Shown: positions 33,100 to 46,636, counted from the first letter of the stretch. The stretch: 64,000 nucleotides of DNA from Hemileia vastatrix (GCA_030280995.1 JASXTE010000005.1:1984501-2048500), one strand, 5' to 3'. Made by a program: numbers and translations. Notes: a model not told the origin generated them from the letters alone.

Positions 33100-34270
33100 C
33101 ACATTCCAGAACAAATGGCTTTAATAAATCAGGGATTGCAAGAATAGTGGCTGTCACAAATTGTCTTTTCAGGCAGTCAAATGCATCTTCTTGGCTACCT
33201 GTCCAGATAAACTTGGTTTCCTTCTTTGTGAGGTTATGCAATGGTTGGAAAATGTGGGAGTAATTTTCAATAAAATGGCAGTAAAAATTCACAAAGCCTA
33301 GGAATGACTGGAGCTCTTTTAGTGATTCTGGTGTTGGCCATTCTGTTACTGCATTTACTTTCTCTTTTTCCATTTTTACTCTATTCTTTTAAAGATCATA
33401 CCCATGTAGGGGATTTCACTCACTGAGAAGACACATTTCTCAGGTTTGAACCATACTTGGGCCTCCTTTAAGTGCTGAAAACAGTCCTTCATATGTATCT
33501 GGTGTTCTTCCATTGATCTGGAGTAAATCAAGATTTCATCTTAGTACACTGCCAAATCTATCCATATTCTATCTTGGAAGATGCTGTTTGTGAAGTTCTG
33601 GAAAGTAGAAGGTGCATTACATGGACCAAATGGCATTAACAACCATTCAAAATGAAAAAATTTAGTGCAGAATGCCAGTTTGTGTTCATCACCTTGTTTC
33701 ACATGTATGTTGTAGTAACCTGCTCTAAGATCTAGGGAGGTGAAGATCTCTGCACCTTGGAGGCTATCAATTAGCTCACTAGTCAAAGGAAGGGGATATT
33801 TGTTCTTTACTGTAAGCACATTTAACCTCCTGAAATCCATACAAGGTCTTAATGACCCATCCTTTTTTCCTGAAAATATCACAGGGGTGGCCCAGGGAGA
33901 TTTTTTTTCTCTAATAAAACCATTCTTTAGATTTTCATCAATCATCTCCTTTAGGGCTGTAGACTCCAAGATTGATAGTGGGATTATGCAACTAAATTGA
34001 GGGTTTGTGCCTGGCATCAGATCAATGGAAAAGTCATATTCTCAATGAGGTGGCAGGGTATTGACTTTTCCATCATCAAAAAGTGGTAAATAATCCCAAT
34101 AAGCTTTGGGAATCATCTCCTTGAGGCTTTTTGTTGACTTTGAGGACTGGACCTTGGCTTCAATCTTGGTGGCTATATTCCATGCTGTTGTGTCCCATTC
34201 CATTTTTTCCTATTCCTTCAGCGCCCCCTCCAAGTCCTGAAACTTAGCATCAAGAGAAAGTGTCAGTTTT
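33100..34270 (-). pseudogene. element B reverse transcriptase and RNase H start
   Basis: 33541-34017: PGTNPQFSCIIPLS, LKEMIDENLKNGFIRE, VIFSGKKDGSLRPCMDFRRLNVL, FTSLDLRAGYYNIHV, FEWLLMPFGPCNAPSTFQ. The catalytic tetrad is destroyed: the sequence around 33530-33545 reads VY-stop-DEILIYS. 33100-33373 continues with the thumb and RNase H start (ELQSFLGFVNFYCHFIENYS, ATILAIPDLLKPFVLECD) up to the MITE. Confidence 0.9.
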
Positions 34271-34279
34271 TCAGAAAGT

Positions 34280-35055
34280 CTACTGATGATAATAAAACAC
34301 CAGGAGACTCTCCTGGAGGGGCCCCTGACCCTTGAAGTGTCCAGGGGTAAATTTTTTCTCTGTGCCATTCACCTTTACATCTCCTGCTTTCCCCCATCTT
34401 TTTTGCGCCTTCTCCTCTTCTTTATGTGCTTCATCTCTCCTCTGGCTCTCTTTGGCACTTTCCATTGGTGGCCCATCCCCAGACTTCTGCTTATAAACAA
34501 GAGAAAGCATCAGTTCTGGCCGCAAGTCTACTGATGATAACAAAACATTGGAAGACTTTCCAGGATTGGCCCCTGACCCCTGAAGTGGCCAGGGGGTAGA
34601 TACTTAAGCGCTAGCATCCCCTTTTCTTCCAGTCAATGTGTAGTTTATATTGGTCCAGCCATGTCATACCCAGTACCATGTTGTACTTGTCCTTATGGTT
34701 TGTTGCATATGCCCTGCACTGTGACTCTTTTCCATCACACCAAAACCTGAAAAAACCTTTTCTCTTACTTCTCCTCCCCCACCTGGGGATTCATCAAACA
34801 TAATTAGACACCTAGGGTAGTCATATTTTCTACTTTTAATTTTTTTTTCTTCAGAAACTTGTTAGAAATAAAACAGTCTGTGGCCCCACAGTCCAGTAGG
34901 GCTTGTACATTTGTTGTGGTGTCAAGGGTTATTAAAGGCAAGTTTAGTATAATATGATTAGCATTTAATTCAAGTGGCTTACATGCTGGTAATTCTTCTA
35001 CCAAATCCCCTTTATTCTTTCCCTCTAATATTTTTAAGGAGGGGACAACCTTCAC
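34280..35055 (-). pseudogene. element B protease and protease-RT linker
   Basis: 34804-35055 holds ANHIILNLPLITLD followed by TTNVQALLDCGATDCFIS, the retropepsin loop with D-C-G. 34280-34543 is linker (SSVDLRPELMLSLVYKQ, basic/acidic middle). The stretch between is broken. Confidence 0.8.
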
Positions 35056-36062
35056 TTCTGAGCGCTGTCTTTTACCTGTTCCCTACCTGCGCTATCCTCC
35101 ACCTTACTAACCTTGATCTTCCCCTTACACTCCCTTGCAAGATGACCACCATTTCCACATTGGAGGCACATCCCTCTACTCATATTCCTCTGGTATTCCT
35201 TATCAGATAGCCTTTTCTTCTCATTAGTGCTGCATTCATTTACTGCATCAATGTCCATGGCATTTGGGTCCCTGGAACTGGACCCACTTGATGAGGCATA
35301 GCTGTTCCATGGAAGAGCACCACTCCAACCATCTGTTTGTTGATGCGTAAACTTGTTGTTGACCTGGATTGTAAGTTCCATGAGTGCTTGGAGGAAGGTT
35401 GGGAAAGTGTGACTGATTAGGGCATTTCTTATTTTTGATGAGAGCCCATTCCTGAAGTGAAACATGAGCACCTCTTCTCCCCATGTAGTGATGTAGCTGG
35501 TGTGGCCCTGGAATTTTGACACATACTCAGTGACCAAGTTTCTTTGTCACAATTGATTAAGTGCATGCTCTGAAGATGTGGCCACATCTTGGTGGCCAAA
35601 GGCTAATTCAAAAGCTGCCATGAACTGATGGAAGGTTTTTGCTGCTCAAGAGTTTTTGAGGAGCTCCTTGGTGTATGTATTTGCCCAGCGTGCCACCTCA
35701 TCTGTGAGGTATGATATTGTGAACCCAATTTTTTCTCGCTCATCTTGGAACTGATGACCATTGAGCAGGGCATAGATGTTTATCTGCGACACATACTGAT
35801 ACACTGGGGGACCTTGTTTTCCATCAAAGATTGTTGGGACCGCAATCTTTGGACCTTTGAAAAGTGGTGCTGGTGTGGAGGGTGGCACCTGTGCTTTGGC
35901 TTTAGCTTTGGCAGCGTCCAATTCTGCTTCAGTGGGGCCATGGTATGAGGGTTCTGCCTCTGCTAGGTGCTACATAAGCCTATCATTATGTTCTTTCAGG
36001 CATGTCATCCGCTCTTGCATTGCAGCAAGAAGTGCTGCATTTGGTTGGCCTGTGGGGTTCAT
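35052..36062 (-). pseudogene. element B Gag
   Basis: Likely start at the ATG ending 36062 (the MNP start shared with element A). 35646-35921 has FKGPKIAVPTIFDGKQGPP, INIYALLNGHQFQDEREKIG and YLTDEVARWANTYTKEL of the capsid; 35052-35537 continues (KFQGHTSYITTWGEEVLMFHF) and ends with an intact CCHC knuckle CLQCGNGGHLARECKG plus a charged tail. A shift or stop separates the halves near 35540-35645. Confidence 0.9.
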
Positions 36063-36099
36063 TCTTCTTTGGTAGTGTGCCAAATGAGATTTGACAAAA

Positions 36100-36416
36100 T
36101 ATTATGACCTGAGAAGGTGGACTACTACTAGCCCTGGTGCTAGCCTTTAAATGGGACTGACTATGCTAATACAGAAGTGAGACTAACTTGACTGACTATG
36201 TTGTGGTTTCCAACAGTGAGGGAAGATAGGACTGACTATGCTACTACAGCAGTGAGACTAGAGAGTAATTGTATTACTATATAAGCTGTCTGATGAGGAG
36301 CGCTCCACAGTGCTTGCCCCATATAACCCCCTTATGCAAGATCCACTCTTTTGCCTCTCTACAATGCATAGCCCTAACAGTGCTCCTCCTCCCCACCTCT
36401 CAACCAAATCCTAACA
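36100..36416 (-). repeat. 5' LTR of element B
   Basis: 317 bp; the first bases read TATTA where the partner has TGTTA, the end is CCTAACA. TATATAAG-type sequence near 36278-36284 could serve as a TATA box on either strand. Confidence 0.92.
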
Positions 36417-36421
36417 CATAT
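36417..36421. repeat. target-site duplication CATAT, right copy
   Basis: Partner of 30562-30566. Confidence 0.93.
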
Positions 36422-37440
36422 AAGCTGAACATAAATTAAATATCTATAAAGAAGATATATTTTTTTGTGTTGCTATGAAAAAGAATGAAAGGAATGAAAA
36501 ACATAATCTACCTCTTTTTTTGGTCAAATTAATTGCTTCCACCTTGAGCAGGTTTCTGACTCAAAGGAATAGTAGTACCATCAACAAAATCAATACATCC
36601 TGGGAGACCCTCTGCTTGCATAACCTGAGATTATTTAACTCTCTTCTTTTGTTGGGCAGATGAGAAGTTGAGATTCCAAGGAGTTGATGGCAGTGATGCA
36701 ACATTTTTATAAGTGTTTACAGAACCTTTCCTTAAATCAAAGACATTTTCCAAATTTGTCAAGGCAGCTCCATTACCAATGGAACCCCAAAAACATAGTG
36801 TGATGGCCAATGGAATTGAAGGATCACATTGTTGTTTTTGAGAATTTTTGTGAAACACAGGTTGATCTTGAATAAGCTCAAATAATTTAAGAAAAATTAC
36901 TGAGAAGTCCTGAATAGCTGTCAAAAACTGGGTGCAGATAAGTTTAGGAGTGTTTGGATGGTGTACTTGGGGGTATGAAGTACTTGAAGATTTTTGGGAA
37001 GAAGGTAATGTTTCATGATCATTTTTGATTAAAAAAACAGTATTTTCTTGAAGATTAGAATCAGAATCACAATTAGAATGCAAGAGCAGATCAAGAGCTA
37101 TGAATGTCATTGCTTGATGTAGTTTATCACAATTTGAGAGTGAGGAATGCATGCCTCTTATATGGTATAAAAATGTAAATAATGTAAAATGTTTTGAGTT
37201 ATAAATTTTTCTGCTACAGAGTGCTGAATATGAATAGGAGGATGCTGTAAAATCAGTTAAATGGGGCTTGATGGTGAAATCAGCACTTTGGTTGAGAAAG
37301 TGCAGATTTGAGTGAAATAAGTGACTTATTTCATTTTGAAATTCACCAGTATTGGAGCAAGTGTGTTTCAGAAATCTGCACTTAGATAAGTGGAGATTTG
37401 GTCAAATTAAAGTGTGGATTTGCCAGAACTGACACCCCCT
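36422..37440 (-). pseudogene. Harbinger copy 2: transposase 5' part and terminal repeat
   Basis: 36631-37152 is a 173-residue frame closely matching the copy 1 transposase start (MHSSLSNCDKLHQAMTFIALDLLL, FLKLFELIQDQPVFHKNSQ, SVNTYKNVASLPS). After a frame break, 36540-36630 encodes VMQAEG-PGCIDFVDGTTI with the first catalytic Asp, and the sequence runs up to the element B insertion. The right end is a Harbinger terminal repeat: GCAGATTT-type subterminal motifs and CCAGAACTGACACCCCCT, ending 37440, followed by ATT. Strand is opposite to copy 1. Confidence 0.88.
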
Positions 37441-37443
37441 ATT

Positions 37444-37643
37444 ATAGGGTATCAAAGTTAGAAGTCTTTAATTTTTTGAAAGTTATTTCACAGAACAAAA
37501 ATTTAGCCACAAACTTGATATTAACCTTAAGTAAAAAGGTGTTTAAGGGAAAAGATATGGCACATATGAAAAAATAATTGTGGCTGATTTAGTGGAAAAA
37601 ATAGAGGTTCGGAAATGATCAATTTTTAACTATGATACCCCCT
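37444..37643. mobile_element. 200-bp Harbinger-type MITE abutting copy 2
   Basis: Left end ATAGGGTATCAAAGTTA, right end TAACTATGATACCCCCT; ATT lies on both sides (37441-37443 and 37644-37646). The left ATT is at the same time the duplication next to Harbinger copy 2, so one element landed exactly at the other's target site. Ends are related to those of the 460-bp MITE at 20979. Confidence 0.78.
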
Positions 37644-37646
37644 ATT

Positions 37647-38462
37647 TAAGGTTTGTAAATAAGACAGTAGGGTTCCTTAGTCTTTGCTAACATTAAATTG
37701 CCTATTTCTCACTTTCTAAAAAGTCCTACTAGTTAAACAACTAGCTCCATGAGTTTTTTTTTTAAAAAAACCCCTAATTTTCATCAAATCTAAATATAGC
37801 TAAGTCATAAAAGCTTGCGGAGTTTTTGACAAAAAAATAAATGTTGTTCTCAACAAAAAATGATTTGCATATTCAAAAGGGTTGGGGGTAGGGCAGGGGT
37901 ACTTCCTTTTGAATAGGCAAACCATTTTTTCGTGGGCAAAATTTTTATTTTTTTGTCGAAAATCAGCAAGATTTTGTGACTTGGCTGTAAGCAAAGGGGT
38001 TTAACATAATTCTTAAATATGCTCTTCAACTCATGGGTGAAGAAATCATTCTCAAAAAGCTGCATGCTTTCTTGCATCAGCTTTATTTTTATATTTATTT
38101 TTATTTAGGAATGATACCCACACACATATATGAAAATCCAAACTTACATGAAAGTCAGAGAATGTGAAAACTTAATGGCCAAATGGCATATTCTCACAAG
38201 GGCATTAATTAAATTTTATCGATCTGAGATATTAAGAACATGCACAAACGTTTGTTATATTAACTAACTTAAGTTCACTGCAGCCTGGTTTCTTGGCAAA
38301 ACTGAACTTTAATTAGTTAATTTAACGGACAATGGTACATAGCTGCTCTAGGACTATATTTATTCATACTTTTCTACTAGTCTGGACCAGCAGAGATTTT
38401 AACTACTAAAACATTGCATCATACCTTTCTCACAAAACATGTTGAGTATTGTGAAAATATGT
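37647..38462. other. no gene recognised
   Basis: AT-rich, small overlapping ORFs only, with no recognisable motif or splice structure. Confidence 0.5.
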
Positions 38463-38587
38463 TACAGCTATCTGGGAAAACCTTGCTCTTTTTTTGCCCA
38501 TCATCCCCCGCCCAAAGCGGCTTAAACTCATGTTTTTGGCGGGGAGTGGAAGGCAACAACACAGCCAGCTTTTCCCAAATAGCTGTA
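38463..38587. mobile_element. short fold-back MITE, copy 1
   Basis: Begins TACAGCTATCTGGGAAAA and ends TTTTCCCAAATAGCTGTA; the interior is also partly self-complementary (GCCCAAAGCGG versus TTGGCGGGG). About 125 bp, no ORF. Related in its interior to the two copies below. Confidence 0.7.
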
Positions 38588-38671
38588 CCATATGCTAAGA
38601 TACTGAAAAAACTTGATATATGATCGCGTTTACTGCACTTTGAAGTCGGGAAGTTTCTCAAGTGATTGTGT

Positions 38672-38806
38672 TACAGCTAATCCTGGAATGCTTGGGGTTG
38701 TTTTGCATCCCACTCTGAGCCAAAATCATGAATTTAGGTCAGCTGACCCATGCTTTTGGCGGAGATGAGAGGCAAGACAACTGCAAGCTTTCCAGGATTA
38801 GCTGTA
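38672..38806. mobile_element. short fold-back MITE, copy 2
   Basis: Begins TACAGCTAATCCTGGAA, ends TTCCAGGATTAGCTGTA, with TAGGTCAGCTGACC at the centre. 135 bp. Nearly the same as copy 3 at 41637 in reverse orientation. Confidence 0.8.
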
Positions 38807-40736
38807 TCTCTAAAGTAAAAAAGTGTTGCTATTTTCCTTGCAGTTTCTACATTAATCTCCACCTCCTTTTAGATAACGCAAAAAAAAATTAAATAAAATA
38901 GATACAAGTACAATGCTCATAATGAACATATCATCTCGTTATACTATCCACCTCCTCTGTAAATCTTCAACTCCTGCTTCTATTAGTGCTAGCTCTACCA
39001 TGTAGTTTCATGTCCAACGGGCGCGCGATCCTAAGAATAAATAAATGGTTTAAAGACTGAAATACAAGGTGTGTTTCTTTTCATTTTTTCTCCTATGATC
39101 TCATCCAACTAAGGAGCATAGAGCGGGGGATGGCTAGAGCATGTCTTATTTGGCGAGTCTTTAGCTATTTGAAGAAGTAACTTTGGACAATGTGCGAGAT
39201 ATGTTGATTAGCTGTGATTTTATATAATTAAATGAAGGAAACCTTCCTTATTGCAATTCCTAAAATGATAGAAACCACGAAATAAGGCTAAAGACTGGTT
39301 GAGAATCTCAATTTCGTGACTGTGATGGATCTCATGTGTCCGCTTTTTAAACCACTTTCTTTGGCTTGGCAGTAAAGTAACCTTCATGATTAAGATTATC
39401 ATGATCATAGGTTCGGTCCTCGCTGCGCATAACTATCCTTTCTCTGCCATGGATGCTTCAGACTAAGAATATATTTTTCTTCATCCTCATTCCTGAATTA
39501 ATTTCAATTCATGAACAAAACCGTCATACTCTGACATGCAAGCAAACCTTTGGGCTTTCTGAACTTAAATGAGATTATTATTATTATTATTATTTAATTT
39601 CTTGCAATCTCACCCAACAAGGGCCATGAAGGTGATATAACTTATTATGTTGTGAACACAAGGAGGAGGAAATTAACTATTGGGAAGTTAACTGTGCAAT
39701 ATAAAATGAGATTGTTATACAATTGTATTTGATGAATTTATTGAAGTGTGATGGATGAAAGAGACCAAAAGTTATTTAGAGCTACTTGCAAAAAGTTTGC
39801 GGCTTTCTAAAAATGTCTTCCTCCCCTGTCTCCCCAAAAACTGAATTAAGATCATCTCACCTTGTAAGTGAGCTACTCGCAAATGCCTGACATTTCCTGA
39901 TAGTGATAACCATACCAATTTGAATAAGATTGGTCGATGATGTTCAAAATTAAGAATATTATCGGTTTATGTGAAGTTTCTTTAGATCAAGAAAACCTTT
40001 AGGAAGTGGGAAGATTTTTTCCGTTTTCTGAGGTGTAGGAGTGAGCGAGCCTTCAATCAACATTACTCAAATACCACAGAGTGGGAAAAAAAAAAAATTG
40101 TGGGAACCTTTTCGGTTTTGTTTTGACGATATGATCGGAATGAGTTGGTGAGAGGAATAGAATTGATTTTTACCGTACAAGTCAATTGCTGATTCTGGAC
40201 TTTTAAGCGTTGTGGAAAGACTCCAGTAATTTTCTTCAATATTTCATGCTGGCCTTAAAAATCCACAAAGACATGGATACGCCTATGGATAACTTTTTTT
40301 TAAGATTAAGTCAAGTTTACTCTTTTCACATGAAATATATTAGAGACCTGGTGCTTTAGACACAGGGTGCAAACGGAGGAAGATTACCTGAAATCTCCCT
40401 CGGCAGGGTTGTTCCCTGTTTTAAAACACCCCTTGTTTCATACGGTTTTTTTTTTTTTTTTTTTTTGGGGGGGGGGGGGGGGTTTGAGTTGTTTTAGAAG
40501 GCAAGACCAGATGAATAAAAATCAACAGTCAATCCCTCTTAGCAGGAGTTTTTGTAGTTGCCGGCTGTTTGCAGATTGTGTGAAAGAAACTTCACTCTAC
40601 AAGTACAGTTTCAAGCTCTCAGTTCATTTAAGATGAAAATTGTGACAAGGATTTTCATTGTATAGGTATGGACATCAGGCCACTTAATATTTGTGCAAAA
40701 CTTTATCGAGGATACTTGGGGAGGATATCACAGCCT
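38807..40736. other. no gene recognised
   Basis: Slightly less AT-rich than the regions to the left, but no long ORF, splice pattern or known motif. Contains short runs of ATT repeats (about 39576-39591) and the T/G homopolymer block listed separately. Could hold untranslated or decayed host sequence. Confidence 0.45.
40446..40482 (+). repeat. T21-G16 homopolymer block
   Basis: Twenty-one T followed directly by sixteen G. Likely hypermutable; the length may also be an assembly approximation. Confidence 0.85.
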
Positions 40737-40760
40737 TATTGGAAACGGTTGGTGTATGTA

Positions 40761-41627
40761 CAGTGGCCGGACAGAAATTTTCACCCGGTGCATGCATAAT
40801 CCAAGTTATTGGCCTTTTTTTTCTTCTTCCTAACACCACCACCATTGCTACTCACGCCTCAAGATCATACTAATTTTATGATTTACCTCTCACATTTTGG
40901 TAGTTTGTCCTTTCTTTCTCTTTTCTTGCCAAACTGACTCATTAATCTCTTATCCAATATTTACCTTTTTTTTTTTCCGCTTTTCACTCAAACTACGACA
41001 GGGTCCTCAGCTCGCAAACGACATCTCATCCATGAAATGAAGATCACAATAGTTAAACCATCTACATACTATTCCAATTAAAACACAATCTGTGCTCCTG
41101 GCACAATCCAATCACATTATTCAAGCCTTGTTGCAAACACATGAAAACACCTCAAAAATATAGTTTTGTAATTTTATCACCCAATGATAGTTCCTGCTAT
41201 GTTTAATACCTTTAAATAGGCTTGGAATGGATTTTCCGACCATATTTCGGAAACTTGATTGCATCTTTGCTTTCAAAGGTGCAAGTTGCCAGGGAAGCAA
41301 ACAGTAAAGCTACATCTTGGTGATGCTTTTTTTGCTCAATTTTGTCCACTTTTCACCAATCTTTTTTGCTCAATGCTCATACCAACCCCATCCCTTTCAT
41401 TAAGGAAAAGGACAGACTTGTCAACTTGCTCGTTATCAATTTCAAGAATGATGTTCTTTCAAAAAATGTAATCTTTCAACGAATTGGTGTCCGGCTGAGT
41501 TTATTTTGTGACAGTCCTATTCTACATGGTCGTATGAGTTAGAAATGTACAAGCTCATGTCTGTAGAGTGTGTATTAAGGGATTTATGAGGAAAAAAAAA
41601 CAGGTGGAAATTATTGTCCGGCCACTG
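40761..41627. mobile_element. Tc1/mariner-like element, apparently non-autonomous
   Basis: 867 bp with inverted ends CAGTGGCCGGACA and, further in, a near-match ATTTTCACC/GGTGGAAAT; TA stands on both sides (40759-40760, 41628-41629), the duplicated target of Tc1/mariner elements. Small internal ORFs (41259-41542) show no D-D-D/E transposase motif, so it was probably moved in trans or is an internally altered copy. Confidence 0.75.
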
Positions 41628-41636
41628 TACATACCA

Positions 41637-41769
41637 TACAGCCAATCCTGGAAAGCTTGCGGTTGTCTTGCCTCATCTCCGCCAAAAGCATAGGTCAGCT
41701 GACCTAAATTCATGATTTTGGCTGGGGATGGGATGCAAAACAACCACAAGCTTTCCAGGATTAGCTGCA
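41637..41769. mobile_element. short fold-back MITE, copy 3
   Basis: TACAGCCAATCCTGGAAAGC to GCTTTCCAGGATTAGCTGCA with the central TAGGTCAGCTGACCTA palindrome. Same family as 38672-38806, opposite orientation. Confidence 0.8.
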
Positions 41770-41787
41770 CACCAACGGTTTCCAATA

Positions 41788-42781
41788 TGGCGGCTGCATG
41801 TATACTGTTGAAGATTAAAAACTAATTTTAAGACAGTAAAAGTGAAATTGACAAAATCTATTGGTCACATCTTCTGATGAGTCCTTTGCAGAACCATCAA
41901 AGGACATAGTAACCTTTCAGTTGTTAGAGGAATAGACTGAAATGAAACATGTTCAGATAAAGTTTTATGTAGACGAAACAATTAAGAAACACGTTAGTTT
42001 TTGTGAGTCTTGTTGATTTGTGGTTGGATTGAAAATGAAAGATCATTCTGATGTAGGGTTGATGTGACCAGATTTTTTCTGCAATTTACAAGAATGAGAG
42101 AGATTCGGACAGTTGATGGTTAAAGGTCTAGACAGGCGACCAAGATCCAGATACTAGAAGCGTTAAGCAAATTCAACACTTTTTCAATTTGTAGGATTTC
42201 TGTACATGCTGATATCCCCAATCGATCAATGGAATGGGAAATCCAGGCCACTTTTTCTCCGAACTATGAATGGTTAAAGTTTTATGTGATTGTCAGGGGC
42301 GAGATGTGGTGAAAGCCAACATGCCCCAAACGACTCACAAATTATCAATAGCTGACACTCCATAGAAATCAATCAATCAATCAATTTTTTCAATCGGCAA
42401 AAGTGGTAGAATTTAACGTTTTGCTGCTAATAAGTGCTTCTAGGAGTGAGCCGGAGCTCGGTTAAACAATCTGAGAATGTGAGTCTTCACGTGGGCCAAT
42501 TACCCCGAATCGCATCCGGTAGCTTGCAGTTGATCAATTGCGCCGATGGAGGGCATCATACAACCTAGACTCAGGTAGCGGCTGATGACGGAAAGTATAG
42601 CAGCCTTACTGTTGCTCTGCGACGCTAGTGCCAAATAATGTGGGACAAGATGCGTAGATAGGTTTCATTTTCTGACAAGTTATACACATAGATCTGTCAG
42701 CGGAAAAAATCATGGAATTACTTTCGAGTGAAAGGAGGGATTTTCAATAGAATCTTATTATTGCCTAATTGAGGCTCAGCG
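41788..42781. other. upstream region of the dehydrogenase gene
   Basis: No ORF of note. Contains a short AATC repeat (about 42367-42386). Base composition becomes less AT-rich towards 42480-42640, as expected near a host promoter. Confidence 0.5.
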
Positions 42782-42788
42782 TATAAAA
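42782..42788 (+). promoter_or_regulatory. TATA-like box of the dehydrogenase gene
   Basis: TATAAAA about 100 bp upstream of the start codon, followed by the CT-rich stretch CCCTTCTCTTGACCTCTTC that often marks fungal transcription starts. Confidence 0.5.
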
Positions 42789-42889
42789 ACCCTTCTCTTG
42801 ACCTCTTCGTCCCTCCACTTGGGGATTTCAGTTTCTCATCTAACCGTTGCATCTTACATCCATATAAATTACTTGAAATCTATATCACC

Positions 42890-44563
<1,674 letters not shown>

Positions 44564-45014
44564 ATTAATGGATGGTATGGCTAGTATGTATCCTTGGTGG
44601 CCTGTGCATCATTTTACCCATCTATAATTTATCTAGCTAAATATCATATCATTTTCGTAAAAATAAAAAAAATGTTTGTGAAATCAATAATTGTAATTGA
44701 TATGCCAAAAGCTATTGCGACTAAGTTCCCATGTTGACATCGAATCAATTGGTGGTCTCATTTTGTAGCACATGTTGTAGTGCTAGAGATTTATATGCAG
44801 CTGACCTCTTATTGGCCATGAATCTTGCAAGATAGAAAAGTAGAGAGATTGGAGTGTTCTAGAAGCAGGAAGATGGCTATTTCCAAGCATAAGGAAAACA
44901 TTTGAGTTATGGAGAAAATCATAAGGAACCCATGTTCAGAAGTGTTTCTTTCTTATTTTAATTTAAAAGGAAATCAGAATTCTTATAAAATCATACATTC
45001 AAAGGTGAGAACTC

Positions 45015-45045
<31 letters not shown>

Positions 45046-45846
45046 TGGATGGTTAAAATACAGCTAAAAAAATTGAATAGGTCATCCGATAAAATCTGAC
45101 ATTTCAAGAAACTATTGACACTCCTATAAACTTTTTAACATAAGTGAATCATTGGATTCTATACAACTGTTGAAAATATGTCTTTATTCACCTGTTGGAT
45201 TTTCTCTTCTTTCCTCTTTCCACTTTCCCCAATCTCTATTGGTAAGTGATTTAATCTGCAAGTGTTCTTGCAGAAACAGTTTCAAGAACAGATTATATTT
45301 TTCAAAGAAATATATCACCAAAGGGATCAACATCCCTTCAGCTTTGTTTAGACTTATAAAAAGTATCATTAAAAATTAAGGTAATCAAATAACTAGCAAA
45401 TAGTTTGATTGAAATAAAAAAGATGATAAGTAAATTGGTTGAATTGAGTTTTTATTGTGTAAATAAAGGTTTTTTTTTAAGGTACTTGGATCTATCATTG
45501 ATTTTTATCAGATTTAAAATTATTAATGATGGTGAATGGTCCTTATTCATTAGCACTAAGATTGCTGTTTGAAAAAATAAAAATAAATAAAAAAAGCTCA
45601 TTTATTTTGTTCCAATATTTCTTTTTTCAGTCATGAATAAAGTTGCTACATAACAAGAGAAATGTCCAATTAGATCAGAACTATGACTCACCTCACATCA
45701 AATAACTCATTCCTTTTCAAAAATAAAATAAAATAATTAAATTAAACTAAAAGAAAGATAGTCACAGAGGTATTTAGATTCTGACCAGCCATTAATTTGA
45801 TAACAGATTGAAGTACTTTTATACCCCCTGTCAGCCAGAGGCAATG
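44564..45846. other. 3' flank of the dehydrogenase gene, no further gene
   Basis: AT-rich. Holds an A27 run at 45015-45041 and small ORFs (e.g. 45152-45379) without recognisable features. Confidence 0.5.
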
Positions 45847-45849
45847 AGT

Positions 45850-46101
45850 CACCACACAATATGGGGGGCAGACTTGCTAGCGAGTCCGCAACCTTGGACC
45901 CAAACTCACCACAGATTGAACACACATTGAGCTATTGATAAAGGAACCATACAATCAGGAATGAACACCACTCAGCAGAACAGTTTTAGGTGGGTGTTCA
46001 AGTAGAGTTCAGTATGGGTTCAGTCTGAGTTCCATCTGAGTTCCATCTGAGTTCAGGTTGTGAGGACTTGATAGCAAGTCCACCCCCTATATTGCTTAGT
46101 G
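45850..46101. mobile_element. CACTA-type MITE, complete
   Basis: 252 bp, CACCACACAATATGGGGGG to CCCCCTATATTGCTTAGTG, flanked by AGT (45847-45849 and 46102-46104). Interior as in the other copies, with a run of GTTCAGT/GAGTTCCATCT direct repeats. The inner palindromes are mutated by single bases. Confidence 0.92.
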
Positions 46102-46196
46102 AGTAATTGGGATAAAAACACAAATTTTTACCACTTAGGTCAATATTATACCTTACTTACTATTTCACTTAATAAACCAAATGTAGAGAAAGGAAT

Positions 46197-46370
46197 TGTT
46201 AGGACCTAAGATGGCAGACTACTACTACTAGTGCTGACATTAGCCTATGACAGGACTGACTATGCTGATACAGCAGTGAGACTAACTAGACTGACTATGT
46301 TGGGGCTACCAACAGTGAGGGTTACAATCAATGAGACTAAGAAGTAACTGAATTACTATATAACACTACA
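46197..46370 (-). repeat. diverged A/B-family LTR fragment
   Basis: Begins TGTTAGGACCTAAG and shares the GACTGACTATGCTGATACAGC, CAGTGAGACTAACTAGACTG and TATGTTGGGG segments of the A/B LTRs. After about 46366 similarity fades. Probably a solo LTR remnant. Confidence 0.75.
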
Positions 46371-46636
46371 AATAAACAGCTGACTCATCAGCTGCTACTC
46401 CATCCTGACATAGCCGAAGGGTGCTCTCAAATATGGGCCACAACATCAGCTAATTTTTACTCATGGTAACCAAGGCATTTTTTTTCTCAACCTATATCTT
46501 ATGTTGTAAAGATAAAAATATACCTGCAGGTAGCTCGTCATTCTACTCAATAACCATGTGCCAAGCATTCAACATAATTGATAAAAAATACATGCAATAA
46601 AATCAATTAAATCCACCAAACTATATCTAATTAATA

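Larger units (their letters stand above)
30567..36416 (-). mobile_element. complete Ty3/Gypsy chromovirus B inserted in a Harbinger transposase
   Basis: A 5.85-kb element read right to left: 5' LTR 36100-36416, Gag, protease, RT, RNase H, integrase with chromodomain, 3' LTR 30567-30958. Flanked by CATAT. The same family as element A. The target was the transposase gene of Harbinger copy 2, whose homology resumes on both sides. B was itself hit by a CACTA-type MITE (32885-33096). RT and other domains are broken, so it is inactive. Confidence 0.95.
40737..41787. repeat. outer 19-bp inverted repeat enclosing nested elements
   Basis: TATTGGAAACGGTTGGTGT (40737-40755) is matched in reverse by 41769-41787 with one mismatch. 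Between them lie the mariner-like element and the third fold-back MITE. The repeat probably belonged to one earlier inverted-repeat element into which the mariner-like element inserted. Confidence 0.7.

Noticed and set aside
39360..39445. tRNA-like hairpin with GGTTCGGTCC
   Set aside because: There is a T-arm-like string and an anticodon-like stem, but the loop lacks the expected T at position 33 and the acceptor stem does not pair.
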